A DNA stretch of 64,000 nt, taken from assembly GCF_001721295.1 (NCBI RefSeq), contig NZ_MDDS01000013.1, forward strand, positions 1-64,000. The letters run 5' to 3'. Source of the stretch: Sphingomonas turrisvirgatae. GTDB lineage: Bacteria; Pseudomonadota; Alphaproteobacteria; Sphingomonadales; Sphingomonadaceae. The position numbers were made by a program, and so were the translations under genes. Shown here in pieces: positions 40,376 to 52,645 of this stretch; positions within the stretch are counted from its first letter, which is position 1, and each line of letters starts with the position of its first letter. The notes under the pieces were generated by a model that was given only the letters and a program-made list of their open reading frames with translations, made no database searches and was not told where the DNA came from.

Positions 40376-43300
40376 TCAATTGTGCGACTGCGAATAATAC
40401 GCCTGCAGCGGCCGGACTTCAAGTGACTGGCCACGAAGGCCCGCGATCGCCCGTGCCGCCGCCACGCTCGCCGGCGCGGTCGTGAAATACGGAATTTTGA
40501 GCGACAGGGCCGATGCGCGGATCGACTCGCTGTCCTTCAGCGATTGCCAGCCCTCGGTGGTGTTGAAAACCATCGCAATGTCGCCGTCGCGGATGCGGTC
40601 GACAATGTGCGGGCGGCCCTGTGCGACCTTGTTGACTCGTTCGACCGGAACGCCCTGAGCCGTCAGGTAATCGGCCGTGCCGCCGGTCGCGACCAGGGTA
40701 AAACCCAACTCCGCGAGCAGTCTCGCGCCGGGAAGGACCACCGGCTTGTCGCTGTCCTTGACGCTCACGAACACCGCGCCCTGTTCAGGCAGCACGGTGC
40801 CGGCGCCGAGTTGCGATTTATAGAAGGCGATGGGAAAATCGCGATCGATCCCCATGACTTCGCCGGTCGACTTCATTTCCGGCGACAGAACCGGGTCCAC
40901 GCCGGGGAAGCGCGCAAAGGGGAATACCGCTTCCTTGACCGCGATATGATCGATGTTGCGGTCGATCTTCGGCAGGTCCCTGAGCTTCTCGCCCGCCATC
41001 ACGCGGCTTGCGATCTTGGCGATGGGCGTGCCGATCGCCTTGGCGACGAACGGTACGGTACGCGAGGCGCGCGGGTTGACCTCGATCAGATAGACGACGC
41101 CGTCCTTCACCGCGAACTGGATGTTCATCAGGCCGCGCACGTTCAGCGCGCGCGCCAACGCCTCGGTCTGACGCTCGATCTCGGTGATAACCTCAGCGGG
41201 CAGGCTATAGGGCGGGATCGAACAGGCGCTGTCGCCCGAATGGACGCCGGCTTCCTCGATATGCTGCAGCACGCCAGCGACGACCACATCGTCACCATCG
41301 GCAATGGCATCGACGTCGACCTCGATCGCGTCGCGAAGATACTGGTCGATCAGCACCGGCGCGTCGCCCGACACCTGCACCGCAGTCTGGATATAGTGAT
41401 CCAGCTGCTCGGGCGTATCGACGATCTCCATCGCCCGCCCGCCCAGCACGAAGGACGGCCGGGTCAGCACCGGATAGCCGATCCGCTCGGCCACCGCGAT
41501 CGCTTCGTCGCGGCTGCGTGCAATGCCGTTCGACGGCTGTTTCAGGCCCAGCTTCGATACGAGATCCGCGAACTGCTCGCGATCCTCGGCCAGGTCGATC
41601 GCGTCGGGCGAAGTGCCCAGGATCGGGATACCCGCACTCTCCAACGCGCGCGCCAGGTTCAATGGCGTCTGGCCGCCGAACTGAACGATGACGCCGACCA
41701 GTTCGCCCTTCGACTGCTCGACGTGCAGGATTTCCAGCACGTCCTCGGCCGTCAGCGGCTCGAAATACAGGCGGTCGGACGTATCGTAATCGGTGCTCAC
41801 CGTTTCCGGGTTGCAGTTGATCATGATCGTTTCATAGCCCGCATCAGCCAGCGCGAAGCAGGCGTGGCAGCAGCAATAGTCGAACTCGATCCCCTGCCCG
41901 ATCCGGTTCGGACCACCGCCCAGGATGACGATTTTCCGCCGATCCGACGGTACCGCCTCGCACTCCGGTTCGCCGAAGGATGGGGACTCATAGGTTGAGT
42001 ACATGTACGGCGTCCTGGCGTCGAACTCGGCCGCGCAGGTGTCGATGCGCTTGAACACCGGGCGCACGCCCAGCTTGTGGCGCAGCGCGCGCACGTCTGC
42101 CTCGGTCACGCCGCCGGTCATCGCCTTCACGACCTCACCGATCAGGCCGGACGATCGCGCCATCTGCGCTGCGCCTTCGCGCAAATTCGCCGAGGACAGC
42201 GCCAGCCAGGCGAGCCGCTTATCGGAGAAGCCCATCGACTTGAGCTTTCGCATCCCCGCCGCGTCCTGCGGCAGGCCATGGGCGCACACCTCGCGCTCCG
42301 CCTCGATGATCTCCGCGATCCGCTCAAGGAACCAGGGGTCGTACGACGCCAGCTGGTTCACCTCTGCGACGGTAAAGCCTTCCCGCAGCGCCTGTGCCGC
42401 GACCAGCAGTCGGTCGGGCGAACGTACCGCCAAAGCCGCCTCGATCTCCGCGCGTGGCGCGCCGGCCAGCCGCTCGACATTGTTGAAGCCGGTGAGGCCC
42501 GTCTCCAGGCCGCGCAGCGCCTTCTGCATCGATTCATGGATGTTGCGGCCGATCGCCATCACTTCGCCGACCGACTTCATCGCGGTGCCGAGCACAGCTT
42601 CGGAGCCCTTGAACTTCTCGAACGCAAAACGCGGGATCTTGGTCACGACATAGTCGATCGTCGGCTCGAATGACGCCGGCGTCGCGCCGGTGATGTCGTT
42701 CTCGATCTCGTCCAGCGTATAGCCGACCGCCAGCTTCGCCGCGACCTTGGCGATCGGGAAACCGGTCGCCTTCGACGCCAGCGCCGAGGAACGCGACACG
42801 CGCGGGTTCATCTCGATCACGATCAGGCGACCGTCCTTGGGATTCACCGCGAACTGCACGTTCGATCCGCCAGTCTCAACGCCGATCTCGCGCAGCACCG
42901 CGATGCTGGCGTTGCGCATGATCTGATATTCCTTGTCGGTCAGCGTCAGCGCGGGCGCGACCGTGATCGAATCGCCGGTGTGCGTGCCCATCGCGTCGAC
43001 ATTCTCGATCGAGCAGATGATGATGCAGTTGTCGTTGCGATCCCGCACGACCTCCATCTCATATTCCTTCCAACCGAGGAGCGATTCCTCGATCAGCACC
43101 TCGGTGGTCGGCGACGCGTCCAGCCCCTTGCGGACGATGTCGATGAATTCTTCCTTGTTGTACGCGATGCCGCCGCCGGTGCCGCCCAGCGTGAAGGACG
43201 GGCGGATGATCGCAGGCAGGCCCACCTTCTCCAGCCCCTCCAGCGCCTCGGCCTCCGTGTGCGCGATGGCCGAACGGGCAGATTCGAGGCCGATCTTGTC

Positions 43301-43708
43301 CATCGCCTCACGGAACTTCAGGCGATCCTCGGCCTTGTCGATCGCCTCTGCATCGGCGCCAATCATGATGCAGCCGAACTTCTCCAGCGTGCCATCCTGC
43401 GCCAGTGCCAGCGCGGTGTTGAGCGCCGTCTGACCGCCCATCGTGGGAAGGACGGCGTCGGGCCGCTCCTTCTCGATGATCTTCGCCACGACCGCGGGCG
43501 TGATCGGCTCGACATAGGTCGCATCGGCCAGTTCGGGATCGGTCATGATCGTCGCCGGGTTCGAATTGACCAGGACGATGCGATAGCCCTCTTCCTTGAG
43601 CGCCTTGATCGCCTGCGTGCCCGAATAGTCGAACTCGCACGCCTGGCCGATTACGATAGGACCAGCGCCGATGACGAGGATGGAGGAGATGTCAGTGCGT
43701 TTAGGCAT
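40376..43708 (-). CDS. carB: Carbamoyl phosphate synthase, large subunit
   Basis: A 1110-residue ATP-grasp enzyme that makes carbamoyl phosphate for pyrimidine and arginine synthesis, using ammonia from CarA. It has two ATP-grasp halves ([19 protein letters not shown] near residue 90, and [18 protein letters not shown] near 665) and a C-terminal allosteric MGS domain. The start, ATG 43708, overlaps the stop of the small gene between it and carA, so its translation may depend on that gene. Confidence 0.97.
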   Translation of the reverse strand: MPKRTDISSILVIGAGPIVIGQACEFDYSGTQAIKALKEEGYRIVLVNSNPATIMTDPELADATYVEPITPAVVAKIIEKERPDAVLPTMGGQTALNTALALAQDGTLEKFGCIMIGADAEAIDKAEDRLKFREAMDKIGLESARSAIAHTEAEALEGLEKVGLPAIIRPSFTLGGTGGGIAYNKEEFIDIVRKGLDASPTTEVLIEESLLGWKEYEMEVVRDRNDNCIIICSIENVDAMGTHTGDSITVAPALTLTDKEYQIMRNASIAVLREIGVETGGSNVQFAVNPKDGRLIVIEMNPRVSRSSALASKATGFPIAKVAAKLAVGYTLDEIENDITGATPASFEPTIDYVVTKIPRFAFEKFKGSEAVLGTAMKSVGEVMAIGRNIHESMQKALRGLETGLTGFNNVERLAGAPRAEIEAALAVRSPDRLLVAAQALREGFTVAEVNQLASYDPWFLERIAEIIEAEREVCAHGLPQDAAGMRKLKSMGFSDKRLAWLALSSANLREGAAQMARSSGLIGEVVKAMTGGVTEADVRALRHKLGVRPVFKRIDTCAAEFDARTPYMYSTYESPSFGEPECEAVPSDRRKIVILGGGPNRIGQGIEFDYCCCHACFALADAGYETIMINCNPETVSTDYDTSDRLYFEPLTAEDVLEILHVEQSKGELVGVIVQFGGQTPLNLARALESAGIPILGTSPDAIDLAEDREQFADLVSKLGLKQPSNGIARSRDEAIAVAERIGYPVLTRPSFVLGGRAMEIVDTPEQLDHYIQTAVQVSGDAPVLIDQYLRDAIEVDVDAIADGDDVVVAGVLQHIEEAGVHSGDSACSIPPYSLPAEVITEIERQTEALARALNVRGLMNIQFAVKDGVVYLIEVNPRASRTVPFVAKAIGTPIAKIASRVMAGEKLRDLPKIDRNIDHIAVKEAVFPFARFPGVDPVLSPEMKSTGEVMGIDRDFPIAFYKSQLGAGTVLPEQGAVFVSVKDSDKPVVLPGARLLAELGFTLVATGGTADYLTAQGVPVERVNKVAQGRPHIVDRIRDGDIAMVFNTTEGWQSLKDSESIRASALSLKIPYFTTAPASVAAARAIAGLRGQSLEVRPLQAYYSQSHN

Positions 43709-44085
43709 CAGGAGCTACGATCTTTCAAACGTCGTGTATCTTCTATCATCTGTTCCCGGAGTTGCGCTTTGCGCTCCTCCGGAAGATCAAGAAGCCACAA
43801 CCATGCATCGCCGTTGATGCGCCCAGTAAATTCGCCGGTGTTGATTCGGGAGCAAAAACAGGACGCATCAGGTATCTGACCATACAACTCAGACATAAAT
43901 GTTTTCGGACCATCAGAAAACTCGATAAGATAAGTACCAGGGAAATAATTCCACCAATCTACCACACGCTCATTGTTTTCAATGTACGATTGCACATCAT
44001 CCGCATCGTAGCTTCGATCCATTGTATTAAATACAAGAATATAGAGGTTGTCGCGAATTTGTAGGCGATTGAGCTTACTCATCAT
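43708..44085 (-). CDS. Unknown low-GC protein in the car operon (downstream member)
   Basis: A 125-residue soluble protein, acidic and aromatic ([15 protein letters not shown], then [19 protein letters not shown]). It begins with a beta-rich half and ends in charged helices. I recognise no family. GC content is clearly below the flanking car genes, and codon choice is less GC-rich. ATG 44085 overlaps the previous gene by 11 bases, and its stop overlaps the carB start (ATGA). The link to the 128-residue membrane protein suggests a two-gene unit. Confidence 0.6.
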   Translation of the reverse strand: MMSKLNRLQIRDNLYILVFNTMDRSYDADDVQSYIENNERVVDWWNYFPGTYLIEFSDGPKTFMSELYGQIPDASCFCSRINTGEFTGRINGDAWLWLLDLPEERKAQLREQMIEDTRRLKDRSS

Positions 44086-44461
44086 CAGTAACCTTACGAT
44101 CGACGGCGCGCATGTCCTCCAGGCTCATTAGAGGCGGTTGACTTATGATTGCCGGCAGCGCGCTCATGTCTACTCGTTTGCTATCTCCGAATACTCTCAA
44201 GGCCTGATCTCTGAGCCGGCACTCTTCAGACTGAAATAACTGTGGTCTATCACAGTATTTCAAAAATAGATACAGAGCCATCAACAGTGGAAGCAGCCCA
44301 ACTGCAAAAAAGGCGAACTGAAAAATTCCATCGGAGAGCAGCGAGAGAACAAAGCATGGCAGGGAAATGATTGCGCATAGCCACAATACAGGGTTCATCA
44401 CACTCTTAGTTGAGACACTCGCGAGAGCTTGTCGGAGCTCATGTGACAGACGCTCTTTCAC
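44075..44461 (-). CDS. Unknown low-GC membrane protein in the car operon (upstream member)
   Basis: A 128-residue protein: a short amphipathic N-terminus, two membrane helices (about 22-43 with PVLWLCAIISLPCFVLSLL and 46-68), then a charged cytosolic tail (SEECRLRDQALRVFGDSKR) that ends in DRKVTDDE. I recognise no family. Low GC, as with its partner. The GTG start at 44461 overlaps the carA stop (GTGA), so it is coupled to carA. It could anchor or act together with the next product. Confidence 0.6.
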   Translation of the reverse strand: MKERLSHELRQALASVSTKSVMNPVLWLCAIISLPCFVLSLLSDGIFQFAFFAVGLLPLLMALYLFLKYCDRPQLFQSEECRLRDQALRVFGDSKRVDMSALPAIISQPPLMSLEDMRAVDRKVTDDE

Positions 44462-45621
44462 CGCAGCATCCCCACAAACCGCTCGAACAGATAGAAGCTG
44501 TCCTGCGGCCCAGGCGATGCTTCAGGGTGATACTGCACGCTGAACGCACGCCCGCCGTCGAGTTCGATCCCACAATTGCTGCCGTCAAACAGCGACACAT
44601 GCGTCTCGATCACGCCGTCGGGCAGGCTCGCGCTCTCGACCGCGAAGCCATGGTTCATGCTGGTGATCTCGACCGCGCCGTCACTCAGCCGCTTGACCGG
44701 GTGATTGGCGCCGCGATGGCCCTGGAACATCTTGGTGGTCTGGCCGCCGACGGCGAGCGCCAGCAGCTGATGCCCCAGGCAAATGCCGAACAGCGGCTTC
44801 TTCGTTTCCAGCAGCTCGCGGATCACCGGGACGGCGTACTCGCCGGTCGCGGCGGGATCGCCCGGGCCGTTCGACAGGAAGATGCCGTCGGGGTCGAAGC
44901 TCAGCACCTGCTTCGCCGTCGCCTGTGCCGGCAGCACCGTCACCCGCGCGCCGGCCTGCACCAGGTTGCGGAAGATGTTGTGCTTCGAGCCATAGTCGAT
45001 CGCGACGACAGGGGGTCGCTCGCCGCCCGCCGCATCGGCGTCATAGCCATGGCCCAGCCGCCACACGCCGCCTTCCCAGCCGTAATGCGTTTCGGCGGTG
45101 ACGGTGATGGCAAGGTCCATGCCCTCCAGCCCCGGCCATGCCCGCGCGCGCTCGAGCAGCCAGGGGATGTCGAACTCGCCGCTCGCCGAATGCGCGATCA
45201 CGCCGTTGGGCGCGCCAGTCCCCCGGATGCGCCGCGTCAGCGCGCGCGTATCGATGCCGGACAGGCCGATGCGCTCATGCTGCTTCATCCAGTCATCCAG
45301 CCGCTCGACGCTGCGGAAGTTGGACGGCTCGGTCACATCCTCGCGCACGATCATGCCGAGCGCATGGGGATTGTCCGCCTCAACATCGTCCGGGTTCGCG
45401 CCGACATTGCCGATATGGGGAAAGGTGAAGCAGATCATCTGGCCCGCAAAAGACGGGTCGGTCATGATCTCCTGATAACCGGTCATCGCGGTGTGGAAGC
45501 AGACCTCGCCCGCGGCATTGCCCTCGGCCCCGAAGCCACGGCCCCAAATGACTTCGCCACTGGCAAGAACCAGGACGCCGGTAGCGCCTTCGGGCACGGC
45601 AATAGGCGTGGCTTCGGCCAT
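44458..45621 (-). CDS. carA: Carbamoyl phosphate synthase, small (glutaminase) subunit
   Basis: A 387-residue subunit that hydrolyses glutamine and passes ammonia to CarB. The C-terminal class I amidotransferase domain has the Cys nucleophile in FGICLGHQLLALA (about residue 265) and the His/Glu dyad in YHPEASPGPQD. The N-terminal domain begins ATGVLVLASGEVIWGRGFGA. It is upstream of carB, but separated from it by two unknown genes. Confidence 0.97.
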   Translation of the reverse strand: MAEATPIAVPEGATGVLVLASGEVIWGRGFGAEGNAAGEVCFHTAMTGYQEIMTDPSFAGQMICFTFPHIGNVGANPDDVEADNPHALGMIVREDVTEPSNFRSVERLDDWMKQHERIGLSGIDTRALTRRIRGTGAPNGVIAHSASGEFDIPWLLERARAWPGLEGMDLAITVTAETHYGWEGGVWRLGHGYDADAAGGERPPVVAIDYGSKHNIFRNLVQAGARVTVLPAQATAKQVLSFDPDGIFLSNGPGDPAATGEYAVPVIRELLETKKPLFGICLGHQLLALAVGGQTTKMFQGHRGANHPVKRLSDGAVEITSMNHGFAVESASLPDGVIETHVSLFDGSNCGIELDGGRAFSVQYHPEASPGPQDSFYLFERFVGMLR

Positions 45622-45752
45622 CAGAGAAGGTCGCTCCTGTCAGTTTTTCCGGCGATGTCGCTAAGCGCTGCCCGCTAACCCCCTCCCCCCCTCGCGTCAA
45701 CCGCCTGTGGGGTCTATTGCCCTGACATTCCGATTCACCTGTGAGTAGATTT

Positions 45753-46205
45753 ATGATCCGCGACGACATCAAGACCGCGCTCGTCACCGCCATGAAGGCC
45801 GGCGAGAAGGACACGACCTCCACCATCCGCCTGATCCAGAGCGCGATCAAGAACCGCGATATCGAGGGGCGCACGCAGGCAGTTGTCTCTGACGACGACG
45901 CGCTGGTGGTCGAGGTGCTGCAAAAAATGGTCAAGCAGCGCCGCGAATCGATCGAGATGTTCGAAAAGGGCGGGCGCCAGGAACTCGCCGACGGAGAGAA
46001 AGCCGAAGTCGCGGTGATCGAGCGCTTCCTGCCCGCACAGCTCAGCGAAGACGACACACGCGCCGCGATCGAGGCGATCAAGACTGACCTCGGTGCCAGC
46101 GGCATGAAGGACATGGGCCGCGTGATGGCCGAACTCAAGTCGCGCCACGCCGCCAGCCTCGACATGAGCAAGGCAAGCGCGCTGGTGAAGGCGGCGCTGT
46201 CCTGA
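45753..46205 (+). CDS. GatB/YqeY domain protein
   Basis: A 150-residue cytosolic helical protein. It begins MIRDDIKTALVTAMKAGEKD and has the YqeY core (STIRLIQSAIKNRDIEGR, EVLQKMVKQRRESIEMFEKG, and the tail FLPAQLSEDD). YqeY proteins resemble the tail of GatB and may assist tRNA amidation; the real role is unknown. It lies upstream of dnaG, as is common in alphaproteobacteria. The start is ATG 45753; GTG 45741 is possible. Confidence 0.88.
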   Translation: MIRDDIKTALVTAMKAGEKDTTSTIRLIQSAIKNRDIEGRTQAVVSDDDALVVEVLQKMVKQRRESIEMFEKGGRQELADGEKAEVAVIERFLPAQLSEDDTRAAIEAIKTDLGASGMKDMGRVMAELKSRHAASLDMSKASALVKAALS

Positions 46206-46206
46206 G

Positions 46207-48066
46207 GTGAGCCTGACCCCCGCCTTTCTCGACGAACTGCGCGCGCGGACCACGCTGTCCACCCTGATCGGGCGGACGGTGAAGATCACGCGCGCCGGTC
46301 GCGAATGGCGGGCGTGTTGCCCCTTCCATAATGAGAAGACGCCAAGCTTCTACATCAACGATGACAAGGGCTTTTATCACTGTTTCGGCTGCTCGGCGCA
46401 TGGCGATGCGATCCGCTGGCTGACCGATCAGCAGGGCCTGCCCTTCATGGATGCGGTGAAGGAACTGGCGGCGGCGGCGGGGATGGACGTGCCGGCGGCC
46501 GATCCGCGCGCGGCGGAAAAGGCCGAGCGCGCCAAGGGGCTGCATGAGCTGGTGGCCGATGCGGCCAGTTTCTTCGCCGATCAGCTGCACGGCATCGCGG
46601 GGCAAGCGGCGCGCGCCGTGCTGGAGCGGCGCGGGATCAATGCCGATACGGCACGAGCGTTCGGCCTCGGCTATGCGCCGGATTCGCGAACGAAGCTCAA
46701 GGAAGCGCTCAAATCCTATGGCGACGCGATGCTGGTCGAGGCCGGCATGCTGATCAGCGTCGAGAACAAGGAGCCGTACGACCGGTTCCGCGGCCGGCTG
46801 ATGATCCCGATCCGGGATGCGCGCGGCCGCGTGATCGCTTTCGGCGGTCGGATCATCGGCGAGGGCGAGCCGAAATATCTGAATTCGCCCGAGACGCCGC
46901 TGTTCGACAAAGGCCGTACGCTCTACAATCTCGATCGCGCCGCCGCCGCCTCACGCAAGTCGGGCCGCGTGATCGCGGTCGAGGGCTATATGGACGTGAT
47001 CGCCCTGGCGCAGGCTGGCTTTGGCGAAGCCGTCGCCCCGCTCGGCACCGCGCTGACCGAGCACCAGATCGAACGGCTCTGGCGCATGGCGGACGTGCCG
47101 CTGCTCGCCTTCGATGGTGACGGTGCGGGACAGAAGGCTGCGATCCGCGCCGCACATCGCGCCCTGCCCCATCTGGCGCCCGGTCGCAGCCTGGCGTTCG
47201 TCACCTTGCCCCACGGCCAAGATCCCGACGATCTCGTCCGCTCGGCCGGACCTCAGGCGTTCGAACAGCTGCTTGCCGCCGCCCAGCCGCTGGCCGACCG
47301 GATTTGGCAGCATGAACTCGCCGCCGAGCCGCTCGATACGCCCGAGCAGCGAGCTGGCCTCAAGCGCCGCCTGTCCGATCTTGCCGGAACCATTCAGGAC
47401 GCGAACGTCCGCCACGAATATGTGCAGGAGTTCCGCAACCGGTTCGACGCGCATTTCGCGCCTGCCCCGCGTGCCTTCACCCCGCGAACGCCGACGCGTG
47501 GCAAGGCCGGGCAGCGCTGGCAGCCGCCCGAACCGCCGCCCAGCCCCACGGTTCAGGCGCTTGGCGCAACGGGAATCGACCGCGTGTTGGCCAAGGCGGT
47601 GCTCGCCGGCCTGATCCGACATCCGGCCGAAATCGCCCGGCATGTCGAGATCCTGTCGTCGATGCGTCTGGCCGACGATGCGCTCGGTCGGCTGTTCGAA
47701 GCGGTGGTGGACGTGGCGCTTGAGGATCAGGCGCTTGAGGATCAGGCGCTTGATACCGCTCGGCTGCGCACCATATTGGCCGCGTCCGGTTTCGATCAGA
47801 TTTCAAGCGAGTTGCTGCGCGCAGACACGTTGCCCTTCACCTTCACGCAGAAGGAATGGGACGCGGGGCGGGCGTCGCTCGACCTGGGCGAGGCGATCGC
47901 GGTGCTGGCAGCCAGGCCGCAGGTCGATGCCGCGCTCGCGGAAGCGACGGCGGCGGTGCAGGCGGGATTTAGCGACGCGGCGTTCGAGCGGCAGGTGGCG
48001 CTTGTACGGCGCAAGGCGGAACTCGAATTGCGTCTCGCGAATCTGATGCTTGCGGACGAAGAGTAA
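46207..48066 (+). CDS. dnaG: DNA primase
   Basis: A 619-residue primase that makes RNA primers at the replication fork. The N-terminal zinc ribbon is [16 protein letters not shown] and [14 protein letters not shown] ([11 protein letters not shown], about 35-70), followed by the TOPRIM core ([17 protein letters not shown] near residue 258) and a C-terminal helicase-binding region. GTG 46207 starts one base after the YqeY stop. A tandem LEDQA repeat appears near residue 504. rpoD follows, giving the classic dnaG-rpoD order. Confidence 0.96.
   Translation: MSLTPAFLDELRARTTLSTLIGRTVKITRAGREWRACCPFHNEKTPSFYINDDKGFYHCFGCSAHGDAIRWLTDQQGLPFMDAVKELAAAAGMDVPAADPRAAEKAERAKGLHELVADAASFFADQLHGIAGQAARAVLERRGINADTARAFGLGYAPDSRTKLKEALKSYGDAMLVEAGMLISVENKEPYDRFRGRLMIPIRDARGRVIAFGGRIIGEGEPKYLNSPETPLFDKGRTLYNLDRAAAASRKSGRVIAVEGYMDVIALAQAGFGEAVAPLGTALTEHQIERLWRMADVPLLAFDGDGAGQKAAIRAAHRALPHLAPGRSLAFVTLPHGQDPDDLVRSAGPQAFEQLLAAAQPLADRIWQHELAAEPLDTPEQRAGLKRRLSDLAGTIQDANVRHEYVQEFRNRFDAHFAPAPRAFTPRTPTRGKAGQRWQPPEPPPSPTVQALGATGIDRVLAKAVLAGLIRHPAEIARHVEILSSMRLADDALGRLFEAVVDVALEDQALEDQALDTARLRTILAASGFDQISSELLRADTLPFTFTQKEWDAGRASLDLGEAIAVLAARPQVDAALAEATAAVQAGFSDAAFERQVALVRRKAELELRLANLMLADEE
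47716..47754 (+). repeat. In-frame 15-bp tandem repeat in dnaG
   Basis: The unit GCGCTTGAGGATCAG occurs at 47716-47730 and 47731-47745 and starts again at 47746 (9 bases). It encodes [13 protein letters not shown], a charged spot in the C-terminal region. This is a recent duplication that keeps the frame. Confidence 0.9.
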
Positions 48067-48118
48067 CTTGGCGCATAGGCGGCGTATAATTGCCGCCATC
48101 TGCATACAAAGGCATTCG

Positions 48119-50143
<2,025 letters not shown>

Positions 50144-50147
50144 CATG

Positions 50148-50173
50148 AAGGGCGGGGTTATCCCCGCCCTTTT
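50148..50173 (+). terminator. rpoD terminator
   Basis: AAGGGCGGGG and CCCCGCCCTT form a perfect 10-bp stem with a TTAT loop, directly followed by TT. It begins 5 bases after the rpoD stop. Confidence 0.9.
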
Positions 50174-50307
50174 CGCATCGGGACGGCGCGCCTGCACAAA
50201 AGGTAAACCGCGCATCAACCACGTCTTTACGCGCTTCGGTATAGACCCGTGCCTCACAACATCGATGCGCGGCAGCGTTTTGGCCGTGTGTCGAGCGTGG
50301 GGATGAA

Positions 50308-50973
50308 ATGGCTTTCGAATCGGTCCAGACTGCTGGAATGGGCGGTGCGTCGGGTACGCTTGCGACATTGGTCGCGGCGGATGGCAGCACCGGGCACCGT
50401 TTTCTCGCGCGCCTCGGTACCGGCACGCCGGCAATGCGCGACCTGTCCGACGTTGTGCACCAACTCTGCCTGCTTCATGCGCGGCACCCCGATGTGATCG
50501 AGCAGGCTGCCGCGCACTCGCGCGAGGCTGCCACGGCCGAATGGCTGGCTCAAGCCGCGCCGGCATTTGCCGCCGAACGCGCCTTCGTCGTCCGGTTGGT
50601 CGCCGCCGCCGGTCCGTTGCCCAGCACGCCCGGACAGGCAGCATCAGAGGCTGCCATAGCGGCGCAACGTCATGCGCTCGACATGCTGGCGCAATCAGAC
50701 CGCGCAGGCTGCGCCGATGGCACGGCGCTGGCGCTGATCCTGGATTGGCCGGCGATCCGTGGCATGCTCGATCTTACGGCTAGGCGATTGGGCATCGACC
50801 CGCCCGACTCCACGCTGCCGCCGGTGCACGAGACGATGACGGTGGTCGACGCTCTCGCCGCCCGGCTGTCCACCGAACGCGCAATGCTGTTCGGCGCGCA
50901 GCAGATGCTGGCCCAGCATCGCGGGCTGTGGGACCTGTTGGAGGCCCGTGCGAGCGCGCGCGACCGCCACTGA
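50308..50973 (+). CDS. Hypothetical helical protein (DUF6975-like)
   Basis: A 221-residue, mainly helical, soluble protein with many Ala and His residues. It begins MAFESVQTAGMGGASGTLAT; the middle has FVVRLVAAAGPLPSTPGQAA and the last third has a helix ending LLEARASARDRH. It may belong to the sphingomonad DUF6975 family, recalled by likeness only. No motif indicates a function. It lies between rpoD and the MoxR gene. Confidence 0.55.
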   Translation: MAFESVQTAGMGGASGTLATLVAADGSTGHRFLARLGTGTPAMRDLSDVVHQLCLLHARHPDVIEQAAAHSREAATAEWLAQAAPAFAAERAFVVRLVAAAGPLPSTPGQAASEAAIAAQRHALDMLAQSDRAGCADGTALALILDWPAIRGMLDLTARRLGIDPPDSTLPPVHETMTVVDALAARLSTERAMLFGAQQMLAQHRGLWDLLEARASARDRH

Positions 50974-51039
50974 TCGCTTGCGCGGCCCTGTCCCTTCCCG
51001 CTACCCCGTACCCGATCTTCCAATCTGGCGAGGACGGGC

Positions 51040-51888
51040 ATGCGCTTCGAAGGCACTCAGGACTATGTCGCTACCGACGATCTCAAGGTCGCGGTAAACG
51101 CTGCCGTCACGCTTCGCCGTCCTCTGCTGGTGAAAGGCGAGCCGGGTACCGGCAAGACGGTGCTTGCCTATGAGATCGCCAAGGCGGTCAACGCGCCGCT
51201 GATCGAATGGAACGTCAAGTCGACGACCAAGGCGCATCAGGGTCTGTACGAATATGACGCCGTTGCGCGACTGCGGGACGGCCAACTCGGCGACGAACGC
51301 GTCCACGACATTAGCAACTATATCCGCAAGGGAAAGCTGTGGGAGGCCTTCACGTCGCCGCAACTGCCGGTGCTGCTGATCGACGAGATCGACAAGGCCG
51401 ACATCGAGTTCCCCAACGATTTGCTCCACGAACTCGATCGCATGGCGTTCCATGTCTATGAAACGAACGAGACGGTGCGCGCCGTCGAGCGGCCGATCGT
51501 CGTCATCACGTCGAATAATGAAAAGGAACTGCCAGACGCATTTCTGCGCCGCTGCTTTTTCCATTACATCAAGTTCCCGGATCGCGAAACGATGCAGGCG
51601 ATCATCGACGTCCATTTCCCCGGCATCCAGAAGATCCTGGTCAGCAAGGCGATGGACATCTTCTACGACATTCGCGAGGTGCCGGGTCTCAAGAAAAAGC
51701 CGAGCACGAGCGAATTGCTCGACTGGCTGAAGCTCCTCCTGCACGAGGACATGCCGCTCGAGGTCCTGCAGAACCGCGACCCGACCAAGGCAATTCCGCC
51801 GCTGCACGGCGCGCTGCTTAAAAACGAACAGGACATCATGCTGTTCGAGCGGCTGGCGTTCATGGCACGGCGGCAGGGTGGAAAGTAG
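51040..51888 (+). CDS. MoxR-family AAA ATPase
   Basis: A 282-residue AAA+ chaperone-like ATPase. Walker A is GEPGTGKT (about 32-39), Walker B is LLIDEIDK, and the sensor/arginine region is ITSNNEKELPDAFLRRCFF. It is of the CoxD/MoxR type, which normally acts with a vWA-domain protein to mature metal enzymes. No vWA (CoxE-type) gene adjoins it here, which is unusual. A perfect palindrome follows the stop. Confidence 0.85.
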   Translation: MRFEGTQDYVATDDLKVAVNAAVTLRRPLLVKGEPGTGKTVLAYEIAKAVNAPLIEWNVKSTTKAHQGLYEYDAVARLRDGQLGDERVHDISNYIRKGKLWEAFTSPQLPVLLIDEIDKADIEFPNDLLHELDRMAFHVYETNETVRAVERPIVVITSNNEKELPDAFLRRCFFHYIKFPDRETMQAIIDVHFPGIQKILVSKAMDIFYDIREVPGLKKKPSTSELLDWLKLLLHEDMPLEVLQNRDPTKAIPPLHGALLKNEQDIMLFERLAFMARRQGGK

Positions 51889-51909
51889 CTTTCCCGCACG
51901 TTTTATCGA

Positions 51910-51927
51910 CTTGCCCTTAAGGGCAAG
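51910..51927. terminator. Palindrome after the MoxR gene
   Basis: CTTGCCCTTAAGGGCAAG is an 18-bp perfect palindrome centred on TTAA, 22 bases past the stop. It can form a short loop-tight stem or be a protein-binding site; there is no U-tract. Confidence 0.4.
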
Positions 51928-52069
51928 CTCGAGAGGCATACAGCAAAAGAATTGTTAATTTCCCATGACTTGGCATTGAAGGCTTGTATTTAGTCAGAGG
52001 TTCCAGAGCGAAACGAAATCCCGCCTGGCGCATTGGCGCTGAACCATTTCGATCTGAGGACGAATATCC

Positions 52070-52606
52070 ATGTCTACGCTTCGCAATTTGCTTGTGCTCA
52101 CCGCTGGTGGTCTGATCGCGACCGCGCCGGTCATTGCCCAGCCGCAGTCAGCGGCCCCCTCCCGGACCATCGTCGAGAATGCATCAGCCACGCCGTCGCT
52201 CAGCACGCTGGTTTCAGCGGTCAAGGCGGCTGGCTTGGTCGAGACCTTGAGTGGCCCGGGTCCATTCACAGTCTTCGCGCCCGCCGATCCTGCCTTTTCC
52301 GCCCTGCCAGCCGGCACCGTCGACACCCTGCTGAAGCCCGAGAATAAGGGCCAGTTGACCAGTGTTCTGACCTACCACGTCGTGCCCGGCCGCGTTACGG
52401 CGCAGAACCTGATGCAACAGATCAAGACCGGTGGCGGCACGGCGACGCTCAAGACGGTGCAGGGCGCAGAACTGAAGGCTAGCTTGTCCGGCAACTCGGT
52501 GGTGATCACCGATGCCGCGGGCGGCACCGCAACGGTCACCACGGCCGACGTCCAGAACCGCAACGGCATCGTCCACGTGATCGATAAGGTGCTGATGCCG
52601 ATGTGA
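52070..52606 (+). CDS. Exported fasciclin (FAS1) domain protein
   Basis: A 178-residue protein with a Sec signal (LRNLLVLTAGGLIATAPVIA). One FAS1 domain covers about residues 40-178: STLVSAVKAAGLVETLSGPG, then FTVFAPADPAFSALP, then LTYHVVPGRVTAQNL, and the end IVHVIDKVLMPM. These are extracytoplasmic adhesion-type domains. It is a single gene between the MoxR gene and the convergent LOV-HTH gene. Confidence 0.92.
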   Translation: MSTLRNLLVLTAGGLIATAPVIAQPQSAAPSRTIVENASATPSLSTLVSAVKAAGLVETLSGPGPFTVFAPADPAFSALPAGTVDTLLKPENKGQLTSVLTYHVVPGRVTAQNLMQQIKTGGGTATLKTVQGAELKASLSGNSVVITDAAGGTATVTTADVQNRNGIVHVIDKVLMPM

Positions 52607-52645
52607 TAGCGTTTCTGCGGGAGCGTTCGCGCTTCCCGCGGATCA

